Assembly: GCF_004353225.1 (NCBI RefSeq)
Contig: NZ_CP037934.1
Location: forward strand, 1,364,001-1,428,000
DNA length: 64,000 nucleotides
Reading direction: 5' to 3'
Origin: Marinobacter sp. JH2
GTDB taxonomy: Bacteria > Pseudomonadota > Gammaproteobacteria > Pseudomonadales > Oleiphilaceae
This document shows, piece by piece, positions 26,727 to 36,402 of this stretch. The notes beneath the pieces are model-generated. The model was not told where the DNA came from. It saw only the letters and a list, made by a program, of their open reading frames with translations, and ran no database searches. The translations under genes and the position numbers were made by a program. Positions within the stretch are counted from its first letter, which is position 1, and every line of letters begins with the position of its first letter.

Positions 26727-27664
26727 TGACAAAGAAATCCAGGCCACAAATTCTAGTGACAGGCGCCGCCGGTGCACTCGCCCAGCAAGTCATTAAACGA
26801 TTGAGCACCACCTGCGATATCGTCGCAGTGGATTTCCGCGAAAAGGTCGATTTGGGTGATTCGATCCCCAGTTACTGCATTGACTTCAACAAACGGGTGT
26901 TTGAAGACCTGTTCCGTCGGTACCCGTTCGATGGCGTTATTCACTTGGGCCGTGTGCAGTCCAGCGAACTCACCCGCATGCGTCGGTACAACGCCAATGT
27001 TTTGGGCACTCAGAAACTGCTTGATCTATCCCAAAAATACGGCATTAAACGGGTAATCGTTCTGTCCACCTATCACGTGTACGGCGCGGTTGCATATAAC
27101 CCGGCACTAATCGATGAATGCGCACCGCTAAAAAGTGCCGGCCTAAGTGCCGATCTGATTGATTCAGTGGAGCTGGAGAACCTCGCCAATCTGTATTTGT
27201 GGCGCTACCCGGAACTGAATGTCACCATTTTGCGAGCCTGCAACATCGTTGGGCCCGGTGTACGCAATACGATGAGCCGTCTGCTGAGCAGCAAGGCCAC
27301 GCCGGTTCTGGCAGGCTTCTCTCCGATGATGCAATTCATCCACATCGACGATATGGCGGATGCGATTACAATAGCTTGGCAGAAAACAACCAAAGGCGTA
27401 TTTAACGTGGCGCCTCACGACTGGGTTGCCTATCAACAGGCTTTAAAACTTTGTGGTTGCACGCGTATTCCTATCGTTTCGGTCCCACCGGTTCTGCCTA
27501 AAACCATCGCAAAAATTCTGCGCCTCCGCAGTTTCCCGCACTATCTGTTGGCGTTCTTTAAATACCCGGTTGTGATTGATGGCCGCACCTTTGCCAAAGA
27601 ATTCAACTTCACGCCAAAAAGATCGCTGTCAGAAATATTCCGGTATTACCGAGACAACAAATAA
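26726..27664 (+). CDS. NAD-dependent epimerase/dehydratase-like protein
   Basis: 312 residues, extended short-chain dehydrogenase fold. The NAD(P)-binding motif TGAAGALAQQ (residues 12-21) fits GxxGxxG loosely. The active-site region reads STYHVYG followed by other residues instead of a clear YxxxK, so catalysis may be altered or absent. NILRACNIVGPG and FIHIDDMA are standard family blocks. Coupled to the acyltransferase gene; the pair may act on a lipid or sugar-nucleotide, which the sequence does not tell. Confidence 0.78.
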   Translation: MTKKSRPQILVTGAAGALAQQVIKRLSTTCDIVAVDFREKVDLGDSIPSYCIDFNKRVFEDLFRRYPFDGVIHLGRVQSSELTRMRRYNANVLGTQKLLDLSQKYGIKRVIVLSTYHVYGAVAYNPALIDECAPLKSAGLSADLIDSVELENLANLYLWRYPELNVTILRACNIVGPGVRNTMSRLLSSKATPVLAGFSPMMQFIHIDDMADAITIAWQKTTKGVFNVAPHDWVAYQQALKLCGCTRIPIVSVPPVLPKTIAKILRLRSFPHYLLAFFKYPVVIDGRTFAKEFNFTPKRSLSEIFRYYRDNK

Positions 27665-27770
27665 CCCTGTGACCGGACCAGCTAAATTGGCAGTTTAAAT
27701 GGACGCAAACAGAGGTTCGAAGCTACTCTGTAGAGGTTAGTGACAGATCCGCGGTTTAAGGAAAGACCGA

Positions 27771-29906
27771 ATGTTCAGTGACCTCAGCGTTATCAGCTAT
27801 GGCGCATCGGCGATCGTATTTGCCGTGCTGTCGACATTGGTAGCAACACGCTACCTTCGGCGTGAGCTTGATCGCGCTCTGTTTCTTGCGGCTTTTGTTA
27901 CCACCCTTTGGGCATCGGCTTTGGTGTCCCAAAGCCTTTGGGGGGAACCCGGGTTTTTCATCCGATACCTGCTTGAATTACTTCGGGACGCCGCGTGGTT
28001 ACTTCTGCTTTTTGCCCTACTTCGAGACTCCTTCCGGCAAGCGAGATTTACAGGACAACTCCGCAAAACGCTTGGGATCGCAACCACAGTACTGATCATC
28101 ACCCTTCTCTCGCTCGGCACATTAGAGTTTGCGTTCGATGCAGATCTGGTCAGCGGAAAAACCAAGTTGATCGGGCAGATCGCTCTTTCCTTACTCGGCT
28201 TATCATTAGTCGAACAGATCTGGCGCAATTCCCCCGCATTAGGCCGGTCCAGCGTTAAATATCTATGCATTGGTACCGCTACTATTTTCGCGTACGACTT
28301 TATTATGTTCGCCGATGCTTTGCTGTTCGGAAAAATAGCCGATTCATTTTGGGATGCTCGCGGTTTCATTAACGCCGCCCTCGTTCCCTTGTTTGCCGTC
28401 AACATCATCAATTCACGCAAACAACCGGTGGACTTTCAACTTTCACGCGCTGCGGTATTCCATGCCGGTGCCCTGCTTATGGGTGGCGGCTACCTGTTAC
28501 TTCTAGCGGTAGGCGGTTATTACGTCCGCAGCCTTGGCGGTGAGTGGGGCGATGCGCTTCAGGTACTGTTTATCACTGTCGCTCTCACTTTTCTTGTTAC
28601 TCTCGTGATGTCCCGACGAATTCGTGCTCGAATTATGGTGTTCATCAGCCAAAACTTTTTCGACTACAAATACGACTACCGGGAAGAATGGCTACGGATG
28701 ACCCAGGAGCTCGCCAACCTAAGTGAAGAACCACCGCTTCCCGAGCGAGCCATCCGCATTTTGGCAGATCTCGTTGAAAGCAACGCGGGCGTGATCTGGA
28801 TAAAATCCGATCAGAATAACTATGAGCTAAAAAGTAGCGTCAACATCGCCACGCCGAAACACACAACCATCGATGGTGACTGCGACCTTGTTCGCCTGTT
28901 TCAAAATAAAGAGTGGATCATCGATCTGGCCGAGTATCGCGTTGACCCTCTTAGCTACGACCTGATCGAGTTGCCGGAAACCATCACCAACCTTCCCGAC
29001 GCGTGGTTGGTCGTTCCTTTATTTCTCGGCAGCGAACTGTACGGCATTGCAATGGTCGGGCGGCCTTACGCCAAAGTTATTTTGAACTGGGAGAACTTTG
29101 ACCTGATTAAAGTAGTGGCGCGTCAAACCTGTAACTTGCTTGCGCAAGCCGATGCACAAAACCGACTGTCACGGGCCATGCAGTTTGAAGCGGTCAGTAA
29201 AGCTTCGGCGTTCATGGTGCATGACCTGAAAACCCTCATCGCACAACTTTCCTTGTTGGTTACAAACGCCCCAAAGCACCGGGCTAACCCAGCCTTTATT
29301 GACGACATGATTTCTACAACAGATCACGCGGTTCGCAAGATGTCGAATTTGGTCGACCATATAAGGAAACCCGCAACACCCAACGAATTGGCCCGAAGCA
29401 AGGTGGACCTGACCCAAGTTGTGCGCACAGTGATTGAGAACAACAGTCAGCGTCTACCGTTCCCCCAATTACTGGGTGACCCACCCTCCATCCTCGTGTG
29501 TGCAGAACCCGAACAACTCAGAAGCGTGCTTGGCCATCTTATTCGAAATGCTCAGGATGCGACCCCGCCTGATGGTGAAATCACACTAAACCTGAAAACA
29601 GCCAAAGGCAGCGTGGTCTTGTTTATACAAGATACCGGAACAGGTATGACAGACGAGTTCATTCGCTCTCAATTGTTCAAGCCGTTCGAGAGCACCAAAG
29701 GTTTAACTGGCATGGGTATTGGTGCTTATCAAGCCCGCGAGTACGTGCAAGAACTTGGAGGAAATATCGATGTAACCAGCGAGCCGGACGTTGGGTCTTG
29801 TTTCTCTGTGCGCATTCCGATGGCGAGCATAGCCATCGAAAAAACAAGCGATTCCGATACACCGTCAAACCTCGAGACGCACCTACCACATAAAACCGTC
29901 AACTAA
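27771..29906 (+). CDS. prsK: PrsK, histidine kinase of the exosortase A/PEP-CTERM system
   Basis: 711 residues. The N-terminal ~290 residues carry eight or more membrane helices. A GAF-like domain follows (about 315-460). The dimerisation/phosphoacceptor region has His484 in FMVHDLKTLI, and the ATPase domain ends the protein with DTGTGMTDEF and the G2 box TGMGIGAY. Architecture, length and position beside prsR match PrsK proteins, which control PEP-CTERM genes. AAGGA lies before the ATG. The signal sensed by the membrane part is not known. Confidence 0.92.
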   Translation: MFSDLSVISYGASAIVFAVLSTLVATRYLRRELDRALFLAAFVTTLWASALVSQSLWGEPGFFIRYLLELLRDAAWLLLLFALLRDSFRQARFTGQLRKTLGIATTVLIITLLSLGTLEFAFDADLVSGKTKLIGQIALSLLGLSLVEQIWRNSPALGRSSVKYLCIGTATIFAYDFIMFADALLFGKIADSFWDARGFINAALVPLFAVNIINSRKQPVDFQLSRAAVFHAGALLMGGGYLLLLAVGGYYVRSLGGEWGDALQVLFITVALTFLVTLVMSRRIRARIMVFISQNFFDYKYDYREEWLRMTQELANLSEEPPLPERAIRILADLVESNAGVIWIKSDQNNYELKSSVNIATPKHTTIDGDCDLVRLFQNKEWIIDLAEYRVDPLSYDLIELPETITNLPDAWLVVPLFLGSELYGIAMVGRPYAKVILNWENFDLIKVVARQTCNLLAQADAQNRLSRAMQFEAVSKASAFMVHDLKTLIAQLSLLVTNAPKHRANPAFIDDMISTTDHAVRKMSNLVDHIRKPATPNELARSKVDLTQVVRTVIENNSQRLPFPQLLGDPPSILVCAEPEQLRSVLGHLIRNAQDATPPDGEITLNLKTAKGSVVLFIQDTGTGMTDEFIRSQLFKPFESTKGLTGMGIGAYQAREYVQELGGNIDVTSEPDVGSCFSVRIPMASIAIEKTSDSDTPSNLETHLPHKTVN

Positions 29907-30030
29907 TCGACGCCACATGGATTTTTTGTTGCCTCAGCATTGCAAAGTGTCAATCTTAAGTTAAGAATCTTATATGGGGAGCAGGCAAGGACAACTCAAG
30001 CCCCATAACGGACCACAAACCAAAGGAATG

Positions 30031-31413
30031 ATGGCTGTTGTGAAGCAACTATTGATTGTAGAAGACGACCCGGGCCTTCAAAGCCAAATGCGCTGGTGTT
30101 TTAGCGACAACGTTGAAGTAACCGTGGCGTCTGACCGTGACACCGCACTGGCCGCACTGCGCCGCCTCGAACCCCAGGTGGTTACGTTGGATTTGGGTCT
30201 GCCACCTGATCCCGGCGGCGCTACGGAAGGCTTCGCGCTTCTTGAAGATATTTTACGTCTGTCTCCTCAAACCAAAGTGGTTGTGGTCACTGGCCGGGAA
30301 GATAAAGAAAATGCGGTCAAAGCTGTGGGCATGGGCGCGTGTGATTTCTATCAAAAGCCCTTGGATGCAGACATTCTCACCTTTGTCGTAAACCGTGCTT
30401 TCCGTTTAGCCGAGCTTGAGCAGGAAAACCGCTTACTGGCTAGCCAAAACAACGGCACGCATATAAAAGGCATTGTCGCTTCAAGCCCGGAAATGTTAAC
30501 CATATGCCGAACCGTAGAGAAGGTTGCACCGACCGATGTCACCACGTTGATCACCGGTGAAACCGGTACCGGCAAAGAACTGCTCGCACAAGCGTTGCAC
30601 GATCACAGCCAGCGCGCTGACAAACCCTTCGCAGCTATTAACTGCGCAGCCATTCCAGAGAATTTGCTTGAGAGCGAACTTTTCGGTTTCGAAAAAGGCT
30701 CGTTCACCGGTGCCACCCAAAGCAAAAAAGGCAAGATCGAAAGCGCAAACGGCGGCACCCTGTTCCTCGATGAAATCGGCGACATGCCCATGCCACTGCA
30801 GGCAAAACTACTGCGCTTCCTTCAAGAACGCGTGGTTGACCGTGTGGGCTCTGTAAACCCTATTCCGGTAGACATCCGAGTGGTGTGCGCGACTCACAGA
30901 AACGTGCAGGACCTAATCACCGAAGGCACATTCCGTGAGGATCTTTATTATCGCATCAGCGAGATCACGTTAGATGTCCCGGCACTGCGCGATCGAGAAG
31001 GCGACGCGATCGTTATTGCACAATCGTTATTGATGAGTCTCGGCAAACAGATGGACCGCCCTAACCTCTCTTTCTCCGAAGACGCGGCTCAAGCAATCAG
31101 CGCCTATTCATGGCCAGGCAACGTTCGTGAAATGATCAACAAGGTGAAACGGGCGATTATTATGGCAGATGACAAGCGGATCACAGCTGAGGATCTGTTA
31201 TTGCCTTATGAGCAGACCTGCGATTCTGATTATCAGTTAAACCTTCGCCAAGTTCGAGAACACGCAGAGCGAAAAGCGATATTGCAGGCACTCTCGAGTT
31301 GCGGCCACAACATGGCCCAAGCATCACGCCTACTCGGCATTACACGGCCGACGCTTTACAACTTGACGGATAAGTACCGGATAGAGACATCAACCGCTAC
31401 CAACGATACCTGA
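30031..31413 (+). CDS. prsR: PrsR, sigma-54-dependent response regulator
   Basis: 460 residues from the ATG at 30031. The upstream in-frame start at 29974 has no ribosome site; AGGA lies just before this ATG. Receiver domain with the acidic pocket (EDD, 11-13) and phosphoacceptor Asp54 in TLDLGLP. AAA+ domain with Walker A GETGTGKE (176-183), sigma-54 contact loop GSFTGA (223-228; the usual form is GAFTGA), and Walker B LFLDEIGD (244-251). A Fis-type helix-turn-helix ends the protein (MAQASRLLGITRPTLYN). PrsR activates PEP-CTERM genes with RpoN; a matching promoter is present at 36335. Confidence 0.94.
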   Translation: MAVVKQLLIVEDDPGLQSQMRWCFSDNVEVTVASDRDTALAALRRLEPQVVTLDLGLPPDPGGATEGFALLEDILRLSPQTKVVVVTGREDKENAVKAVGMGACDFYQKPLDADILTFVVNRAFRLAELEQENRLLASQNNGTHIKGIVASSPEMLTICRTVEKVAPTDVTTLITGETGTGKELLAQALHDHSQRADKPFAAINCAAIPENLLESELFGFEKGSFTGATQSKKGKIESANGGTLFLDEIGDMPMPLQAKLLRFLQERVVDRVGSVNPIPVDIRVVCATHRNVQDLITEGTFREDLYYRISEITLDVPALRDREGDAIVIAQSLLMSLGKQMDRPNLSFSEDAAQAISAYSWPGNVREMINKVKRAIIMADDKRITAEDLLLPYEQTCDSDYQLNLRQVREHAERKAILQALSSCGHNMAQASRLLGITRPTLYNLTDKYRIETSTATNDT

Positions 31414-31460
31414 GATCTTCGAACGGAATACGAAAGACCCGACAAGAAAAGGAACAGGGC

Positions 31461-34166
31461 ATGAAAATGAACAACATTATGCGTGCGTCACTACTCTCAA
31501 TTGCCATCGCCTCGATCGGCCTAGCGGGTTGCAACAACGAACCTGACATGTCCCAGGATGACATTCAGTACATCAGCCACGTTGACCAAGCGCGTTTCTT
31601 CCAAAGGCAGGGTGAGCTAAAAGCAAGCACCATAGAAGCCCGGAGCGCCATACAACTCCAACCTGAACGGCCTGCCCCCTACTTTGTTATTATCGATAAC
31701 CTGTTAACTGCCGGTGATGCCTCAAACGCTGAACGCCAAGTCGACAAGCTCGTCGCTGAAATCGGAGCCAATCAGTTGACTCAGGCAGATAACAATAAAG
31801 CCGCTCTGATTCGCGCCAAAGCACGGGCGCTTAGGGGTAAAACCGAAGGTGCTCTTGAAGCTCTCAAACAACTTGAGTCCCCTTCTCCCGATCAGTTACG
31901 GGAAGCTGACAACCTGAAAGGCAAGGCTTGGCTGATTAATGGCGATCTCGACAAAGCCGAACAGGCCTACCAAGACGCTATCGGCAGTCACAACAACAAT
32001 GCATTGGGCCACATCGGCTTATCCCGAGTAGCCGCCGCTCGCGAAAACTTCGAATCCGCGAAAACCCATTTGGGTCATGCCGAAAGCATAGACGCAGAAC
32101 ACGAAGAGGTTTGGCTCTGGAAGGCACAGCTGGCTCATACGCAAGGTAACTGGGCGGAAGCAGAGCAAGCGTATATCCGAGCCCTGGAGACCATTGGCCA
32201 GTACGACGTGATGACCTTCCAAAAGTATCAGACCATCTCTGCACTTGTGACTGTTTTACGCCAACAAGGCAAATCAGCTGAAGCGTTTGTATACGAAGAA
32301 ATCCTAGCGAAGTCAGCGCCGGGAACCATCAAAAGCAACCTTGAAGCTGCAATCGCTGCCTACACAGATGGGGATATCGATACTGCCGGCAGATACCTGC
32401 AGGAAGTACTGAACCAAGCACCAGGCCATGAGCAAAGCACCCTTATGCTGGGTGTTGTACGGTTCCGGCAGGGGCGAGCCAAAGATGCCGAAAAGCTACT
32501 CGAGCCCCTGACGAATATGGAGGATGCCGATCGGGTTCGTAAACTACTGGCCGCAACACGAATTTCTATGCGCGATCCCCAAGGCGCGCAATCGATACTC
32601 GACAACATAGACAACAAAGATACAGATCCACAAACGCTCGCCTTGGTTGGCATCGCTGCCCTTGCATCGGGCGACGACCAAACGGGTCGCCCACTGCTAG
32701 AAAAGTCTTTGGAACTAGACCCAAGCAACAACAATCTCAGGATTCGCTACGCAGCCTACCTGACACAAATGAACGAGTACGAACCGGCAATCGAACAAGT
32801 ACGCAAAGTACCGAATGATGCTGACGAAGCATTACAGGCCCAGCTACTAACCGCCCGTATTCAAGCACTATCCGGTGACACTGACAGTGCTCAGAAAACA
32901 TTGGACAGCTGGCTTTCGGATAATCCGGAGAGTATCCGCGTGCTACTGGCAAGAGGCCACCTAGCGAACAACCTAGAACGGCATTCAGAGGCAGAAAAAT
33001 ATTACAAAACCGCGCAGGCCAAAGCCCCTGACAACCCCGCCCCGTTGGTTGCGCTGGGCAACTTAGCCCGGAAATCAGACAATGCCGACCAGGCGATAGA
33101 GTATTATAAGAAAGCTATCACCCTTGACCCCAACCACGCCGCTGCCATCCAAGCTGCTGCAGTTACCATGGGCCGGGATGAGCTAACAGCGTTCATGCAG
33201 AAAATTAACGAACAAAAGCCGCAAGCCGCTGGCCCTCGCCTCGTGATGCTTGAGTCCGCTTTGATCAATAACAAGGCCACTCAAGCCGATGAGCTCACGG
33301 CCCAACTCATGGAGCGCGAACAGGAAGACCTCCCTAGTCCCAATGAGCCAATGGTTGCCACTGTCTATGAAGGCATTGCCACACAAATGGCTCAGCGCGG
33401 GAATTTCGAACGAGCGCTGGAGATACTAAATAGAGGCCGGATTCTGTTTCCGGAATCCGAAAGCATATCCCTGAAACTGGCTGCGGTTGAGTTCCAACAA
33501 GGCAACACATCTGAAGCACGCGATGCTTTGCAAGATGTAAAACAACACCATCCCGACTCTCCCGCCCCCTATCAGGTTGAAGCCAACTTCTACGAAAACA
33601 CCGGAGAACACCAGCAAGCCGCCGAGCTCTACGAATTGGCACTCGAGAAACACCACACTCCGGAACTGGAGGTAGCGCACGCACGCGCCCTCACTCGTTC
33701 AGGGCAAGCGCAGAAGGCACTCGAATCATTGGAGGCTGCATCTGAGCAGTTCCCTGGCAATCAATCGATCCTTCTAAGTTTGGCGATGACCCATCAGCAA
33801 CTGAATCAGCCCGATGAAGCAATCGCGCGCTATCAGGCATTGATGGACATCAACCCTGACAACCCCTTGGTACTGAACAATTTAGCATGGCTCTATTATG
33901 AGAAGGGTGATACGGAGGCAGCTAACCTCGCTCAGAAAGCCTATAAACTTGCACCTAATAATGCGGCCATTGCAGACACCTATGGGTGGATTTTATTCGA
34001 AACCGGAAGGCAACCCGAAAGCCTCCCCGTGCTCGAAAAGGCCCATGAGCTGGATCCGGAATCCCAGGAAATTGCAATGCATTTGGTGGAGGCTTACCGC
34101 TTAGCCGGGAAAACAGACCAAGCCAAACAAGTCATGGCCAAATTCCAAGAAACCAATCAAGGGTAA
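31461..34166 (+). CDS. prsT: PrsT, TPR-repeat lipoprotein of the exosortase A system
   Basis: 901 residues. The lipobox LAGC puts the lipidated Cys at residue 24, followed by NNEPD. From about residue 30 to the end the chain is a solenoid of TPR repeats, for example around NPAPLVALGNLARKSDNADQ and NPLVLNNLAWLYYEKGDTE. PrsT proteins are always found with XrtA and PrsK/PrsR; their role is thought to be in assembling or exporting the system's products. AAGGA precedes the ATG. It follows prsR by 47 bases, so the three prs genes may form one transcript. Confidence 0.92.
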   Translation: MKMNNIMRASLLSIAIASIGLAGCNNEPDMSQDDIQYISHVDQARFFQRQGELKASTIEARSAIQLQPERPAPYFVIIDNLLTAGDASNAERQVDKLVAEIGANQLTQADNNKAALIRAKARALRGKTEGALEALKQLESPSPDQLREADNLKGKAWLINGDLDKAEQAYQDAIGSHNNNALGHIGLSRVAAARENFESAKTHLGHAESIDAEHEEVWLWKAQLAHTQGNWAEAEQAYIRALETIGQYDVMTFQKYQTISALVTVLRQQGKSAEAFVYEEILAKSAPGTIKSNLEAAIAAYTDGDIDTAGRYLQEVLNQAPGHEQSTLMLGVVRFRQGRAKDAEKLLEPLTNMEDADRVRKLLAATRISMRDPQGAQSILDNIDNKDTDPQTLALVGIAALASGDDQTGRPLLEKSLELDPSNNNLRIRYAAYLTQMNEYEPAIEQVRKVPNDADEALQAQLLTARIQALSGDTDSAQKTLDSWLSDNPESIRVLLARGHLANNLERHSEAEKYYKTAQAKAPDNPAPLVALGNLARKSDNADQAIEYYKKAITLDPNHAAAIQAAAVTMGRDELTAFMQKINEQKPQAAGPRLVMLESALINNKATQADELTAQLMEREQEDLPSPNEPMVATVYEGIATQMAQRGNFERALEILNRGRILFPESESISLKLAAVEFQQGNTSEARDALQDVKQHHPDSPAPYQVEANFYENTGEHQQAAELYELALEKHHTPELEVAHARALTRSGQAQKALESLEAASEQFPGNQSILLSLAMTHQQLNQPDEAIARYQALMDINPDNPLVLNNLAWLYYEKGDTEAANLAQKAYKLAPNNAAIADTYGWILFETGRQPESLPVLEKAHELDPESQEIAMHLVEAYRLAGKTDQAKQVMAKFQETNQG

Positions 34167-34277
34167 CTCGCATAACCGCACCGGCGTCATAACCAAACGT
34201 TCCTATTCGCCGGTGGCGGCCCCCTCCTTTCGCAACAATACTTTACTTAATGTTTCAAAACATAATAAAGGTGAGGT

Positions 34278-36257
34278 ATGGCTACTATAAAAGCATTGGG
34301 GCTAGGCACGATGGTGGTAGTAGTCAGCGGATGTCAGAGCTGGCAATTTAGGGATATTGAAAAGCTCCCACCTACTGCGGCTGTCCCTGAAGTCAGCACC
34401 AAAGGCCAGGTAGACGTTTGGTACTACGATTCGATTTCTGGCACTGCCGTTCAGAATCTTCTTGATTCGAACAAATACCCTGACGCTCCAGATGAAGTGA
34501 CCACGTTAACCGAACTTCGGCAATCGGCTAGCCGAGGAAACAACTATGGAACAGTTATTCAAGGCTTCCTCGCCCCTCCAACCACGGGTGAATACACCTT
34601 TTACTTAAGCGGTGACGACGAAACTCAATTGTGGCTTTCTGAAACCGAGAACCCTGAAGCTGCCGTTCAGATTGCCATGACGATGGCAACTCCTCTGGAC
34701 AACTTTTCGAAGTACAGCTCCCAAACCTCTGGTGTGCATTATCTTGAAGCTAGTAAGAAATACTACTTCCAACTGCGGCACAAAGAAGGCGGCTGGGACG
34801 ACCATTTCACCGTAGCTTGGTCTGGCCCCGGCATCTCGCAACAAGTGATTCGTGGCGAGCACCTATACAGTTGGGCTAAAACTGCACCGGATGCTAAGCC
34901 AGACTTAGGGGAAGACGAAGCCTACAAACTCGGATATAAAATCGGTTACTTCGATGCCGAACAAGGCTTAAGTTTCAATGATACTTACCCGCCACTCGAC
35001 GAAGATAATGACAACCTATACGACAACTGGGAAGCGTTGCACGGGCTAGACCCACGCAACCCAAACGACGCGAATTCAGATACTGACAACGATCTAATGA
35101 CCGCGCTGGATGAATACTGGGCAGGGACAGACCCTAACGCAGAGGATACCGATGGCGATGGCCTCCCTGATGGTTATGAATACGCCTACGGAATGGATCC
35201 TACCAACCCTGCTGACGCCAATTTTGACATCGATGGCGACGGCTACAGCGCTCTCGATGAATACCGGGCCAACACGAACCCGGACGACGCAACCGATGCA
35301 CCGCTTGCCGAACCCGTGTATGAGACTGGCTTTGTTGGCCAATATTTCACGGGGACCAACTTCGACCAATTTGTTTCCAGCCAAAAAGACGCCGAGATTA
35401 ATTTCAACTGGGGAAATGGCGGACCTTCTGCAGACATGCCTAAGGATAAATTCAGCGTACGTTGGCAAGGTTGGTTTACCCCACCCCACAGCTCAGGCAC
35501 AAAAGAGTATACATTCAGCACTACCACCGACGACGGCGTGAGATTGTACGTAAACGGTTCGATGGTCATCGATCAATGGAAAAATCAGTCCGCCACCGAA
35601 TATACAGCCACCGAATATACAGCCACCGCCACTCTGGGCGCTGACAATCCAGTTGCAATCAATATGGAATATTTCGAATCCGGCTGGGGTGCCACCGCAA
35701 AACTTACCATCACAGAAACCGATACTGGCAAAATGCTATCTTCGCAAAATGTTATTCAACAACTTGCGTTGAACAGCGAGATTGCCGGAAGCAGTCTGGA
35801 CGATGGTGTCGATGACCTTTACAAGCTGCGCTATGGCTTACCAGTATTGCAGCCGGTCTCCACAAAGATCTTTAATAATAGCGGTGTCACTGTTCTGGAT
35901 GCATACCAATCCGGCCTTCACCCCTACACTCTTGAAACCGTATCGGCACCCGATGCACCCAATACCACAGAACCGGCCCCAAGCAATCCCACGCTCGGCA
36001 GCGTCACACTCACGTGGACACCGCCGGGTACACGGGTAGACGGCAGTAGTATCTCCCTTAGCGAAATCAAAAACTACAAAATCTCATACGGACAGAATGC
36101 GGAAACATTAAACCAATCCCTTGAAGTGCCAGCGGGAACGACAACAATCCAGATTAACGACCTAGCCAATGGAGCCTGGTTCTTCACGATTCAGGTCATT
36201 GACAACAATGGGCTAAGTAGCGAGCCGTCTGAACCGGTTCAGTATTCTGTTAAGTAA
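34278..36257 (+). CDS. Lipoprotein with two PA14 domains, calcium repeats and a fibronectin-like domain
   Basis: 659 residues. Lipobox VVSGC with Cys at residue 19. A first PA14-like domain (about 45-195, with TTGEYTFYLSGDDETQLWL), then Asp-rich thrombospondin type 3-like repeats (about 235-345, units such as DEDNDNLYDNWE and DTDGDGLPDGYE) that should bind calcium. A second PA14 domain follows (about 350-500, with FSTTTDDGVRLYVNG) and a fibronectin type III-like domain ends it (about 555-659). PA14 domains often bind sugars. Lying between prsT and a PEP-CTERM gene, it is a candidate matrix- or polysaccharide-binding protein. I do not recognise a named family. An inverted repeat (CACCGGCG/CGCCGGTG, 34179-34215) lies upstream. 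Confidence 0.85.
   Translation: MATIKALGLGTMVVVVSGCQSWQFRDIEKLPPTAAVPEVSTKGQVDVWYYDSISGTAVQNLLDSNKYPDAPDEVTTLTELRQSASRGNNYGTVIQGFLAPPTTGEYTFYLSGDDETQLWLSETENPEAAVQIAMTMATPLDNFSKYSSQTSGVHYLEASKKYYFQLRHKEGGWDDHFTVAWSGPGISQQVIRGEHLYSWAKTAPDAKPDLGEDEAYKLGYKIGYFDAEQGLSFNDTYPPLDEDNDNLYDNWEALHGLDPRNPNDANSDTDNDLMTALDEYWAGTDPNAEDTDGDGLPDGYEYAYGMDPTNPADANFDIDGDGYSALDEYRANTNPDDATDAPLAEPVYETGFVGQYFTGTNFDQFVSSQKDAEINFNWGNGGPSADMPKDKFSVRWQGWFTPPHSSGTKEYTFSTTTDDGVRLYVNGSMVIDQWKNQSATEYTATEYTATATLGADNPVAINMEYFESGWGATAKLTITETDTGKMLSSQNVIQQLALNSEIAGSSLDDGVDDLYKLRYGLPVLQPVSTKIFNNSGVTVLDAYQSGLHPYTLETVSAPDAPNTTEPAPSNPTLGSVTLTWTPPGTRVDGSSISLSEIKNYKISYGQNAETLNQSLEVPAGTTTIQINDLANGAWFFTIQVIDNNGLSSEPSEPVQYSVK
35592..35628 (+). 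repeat. Short tandem duplication inside the PA14 lipoprotein gene
   Basis: The 15-base unit GCCACCGAATATACA occurs twice in a row and then a third time in part (7 bases). It is in frame and adds five residues (ATEYT) to the second PA14 domain. It looks like a recent slippage event. Confidence 0.85.
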
Positions 36258-36334
36258 CGATACAGGTCGTCGAGATACTTTACATAGGGCTGGAGCAACC
36301 ATAATTTAATACTTGTATTTCAACAACTTAAGTT

Positions 36335-36351
36335 TTGGCACGGTGCATGCT
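36335..36351 (+). promoter_or_regulatory. Sigma-54 promoter of the PEP-CTERM gene
   Basis: TTGGCACGGTGCATGCT matches the sigma-54 consensus YTGGCACGRNNNTTGCW at every fixed position but one (A for the first T of TTGC). The GG and GC pairs are ten bases apart as required. The transcript would begin near 36362, about 40 bases before the ATG. This fits control by PrsR, the sigma-54 activator encoded 5 kb upstream. Confidence 0.85.
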
Positions 36352-36402
36352 TAATGAGTTAGTGAAGCATTTATAAGATCGCTCACTGGAGGAGTGAACA
36401 AC

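Noticed and set aside
34179..34215. Inverted repeat CACCGGCG/CGCCGGTG after prsT as a terminator
   Set aside because: The 21-base loop is long and no T-run follows; kept only as a remark in the downstream gene entry.
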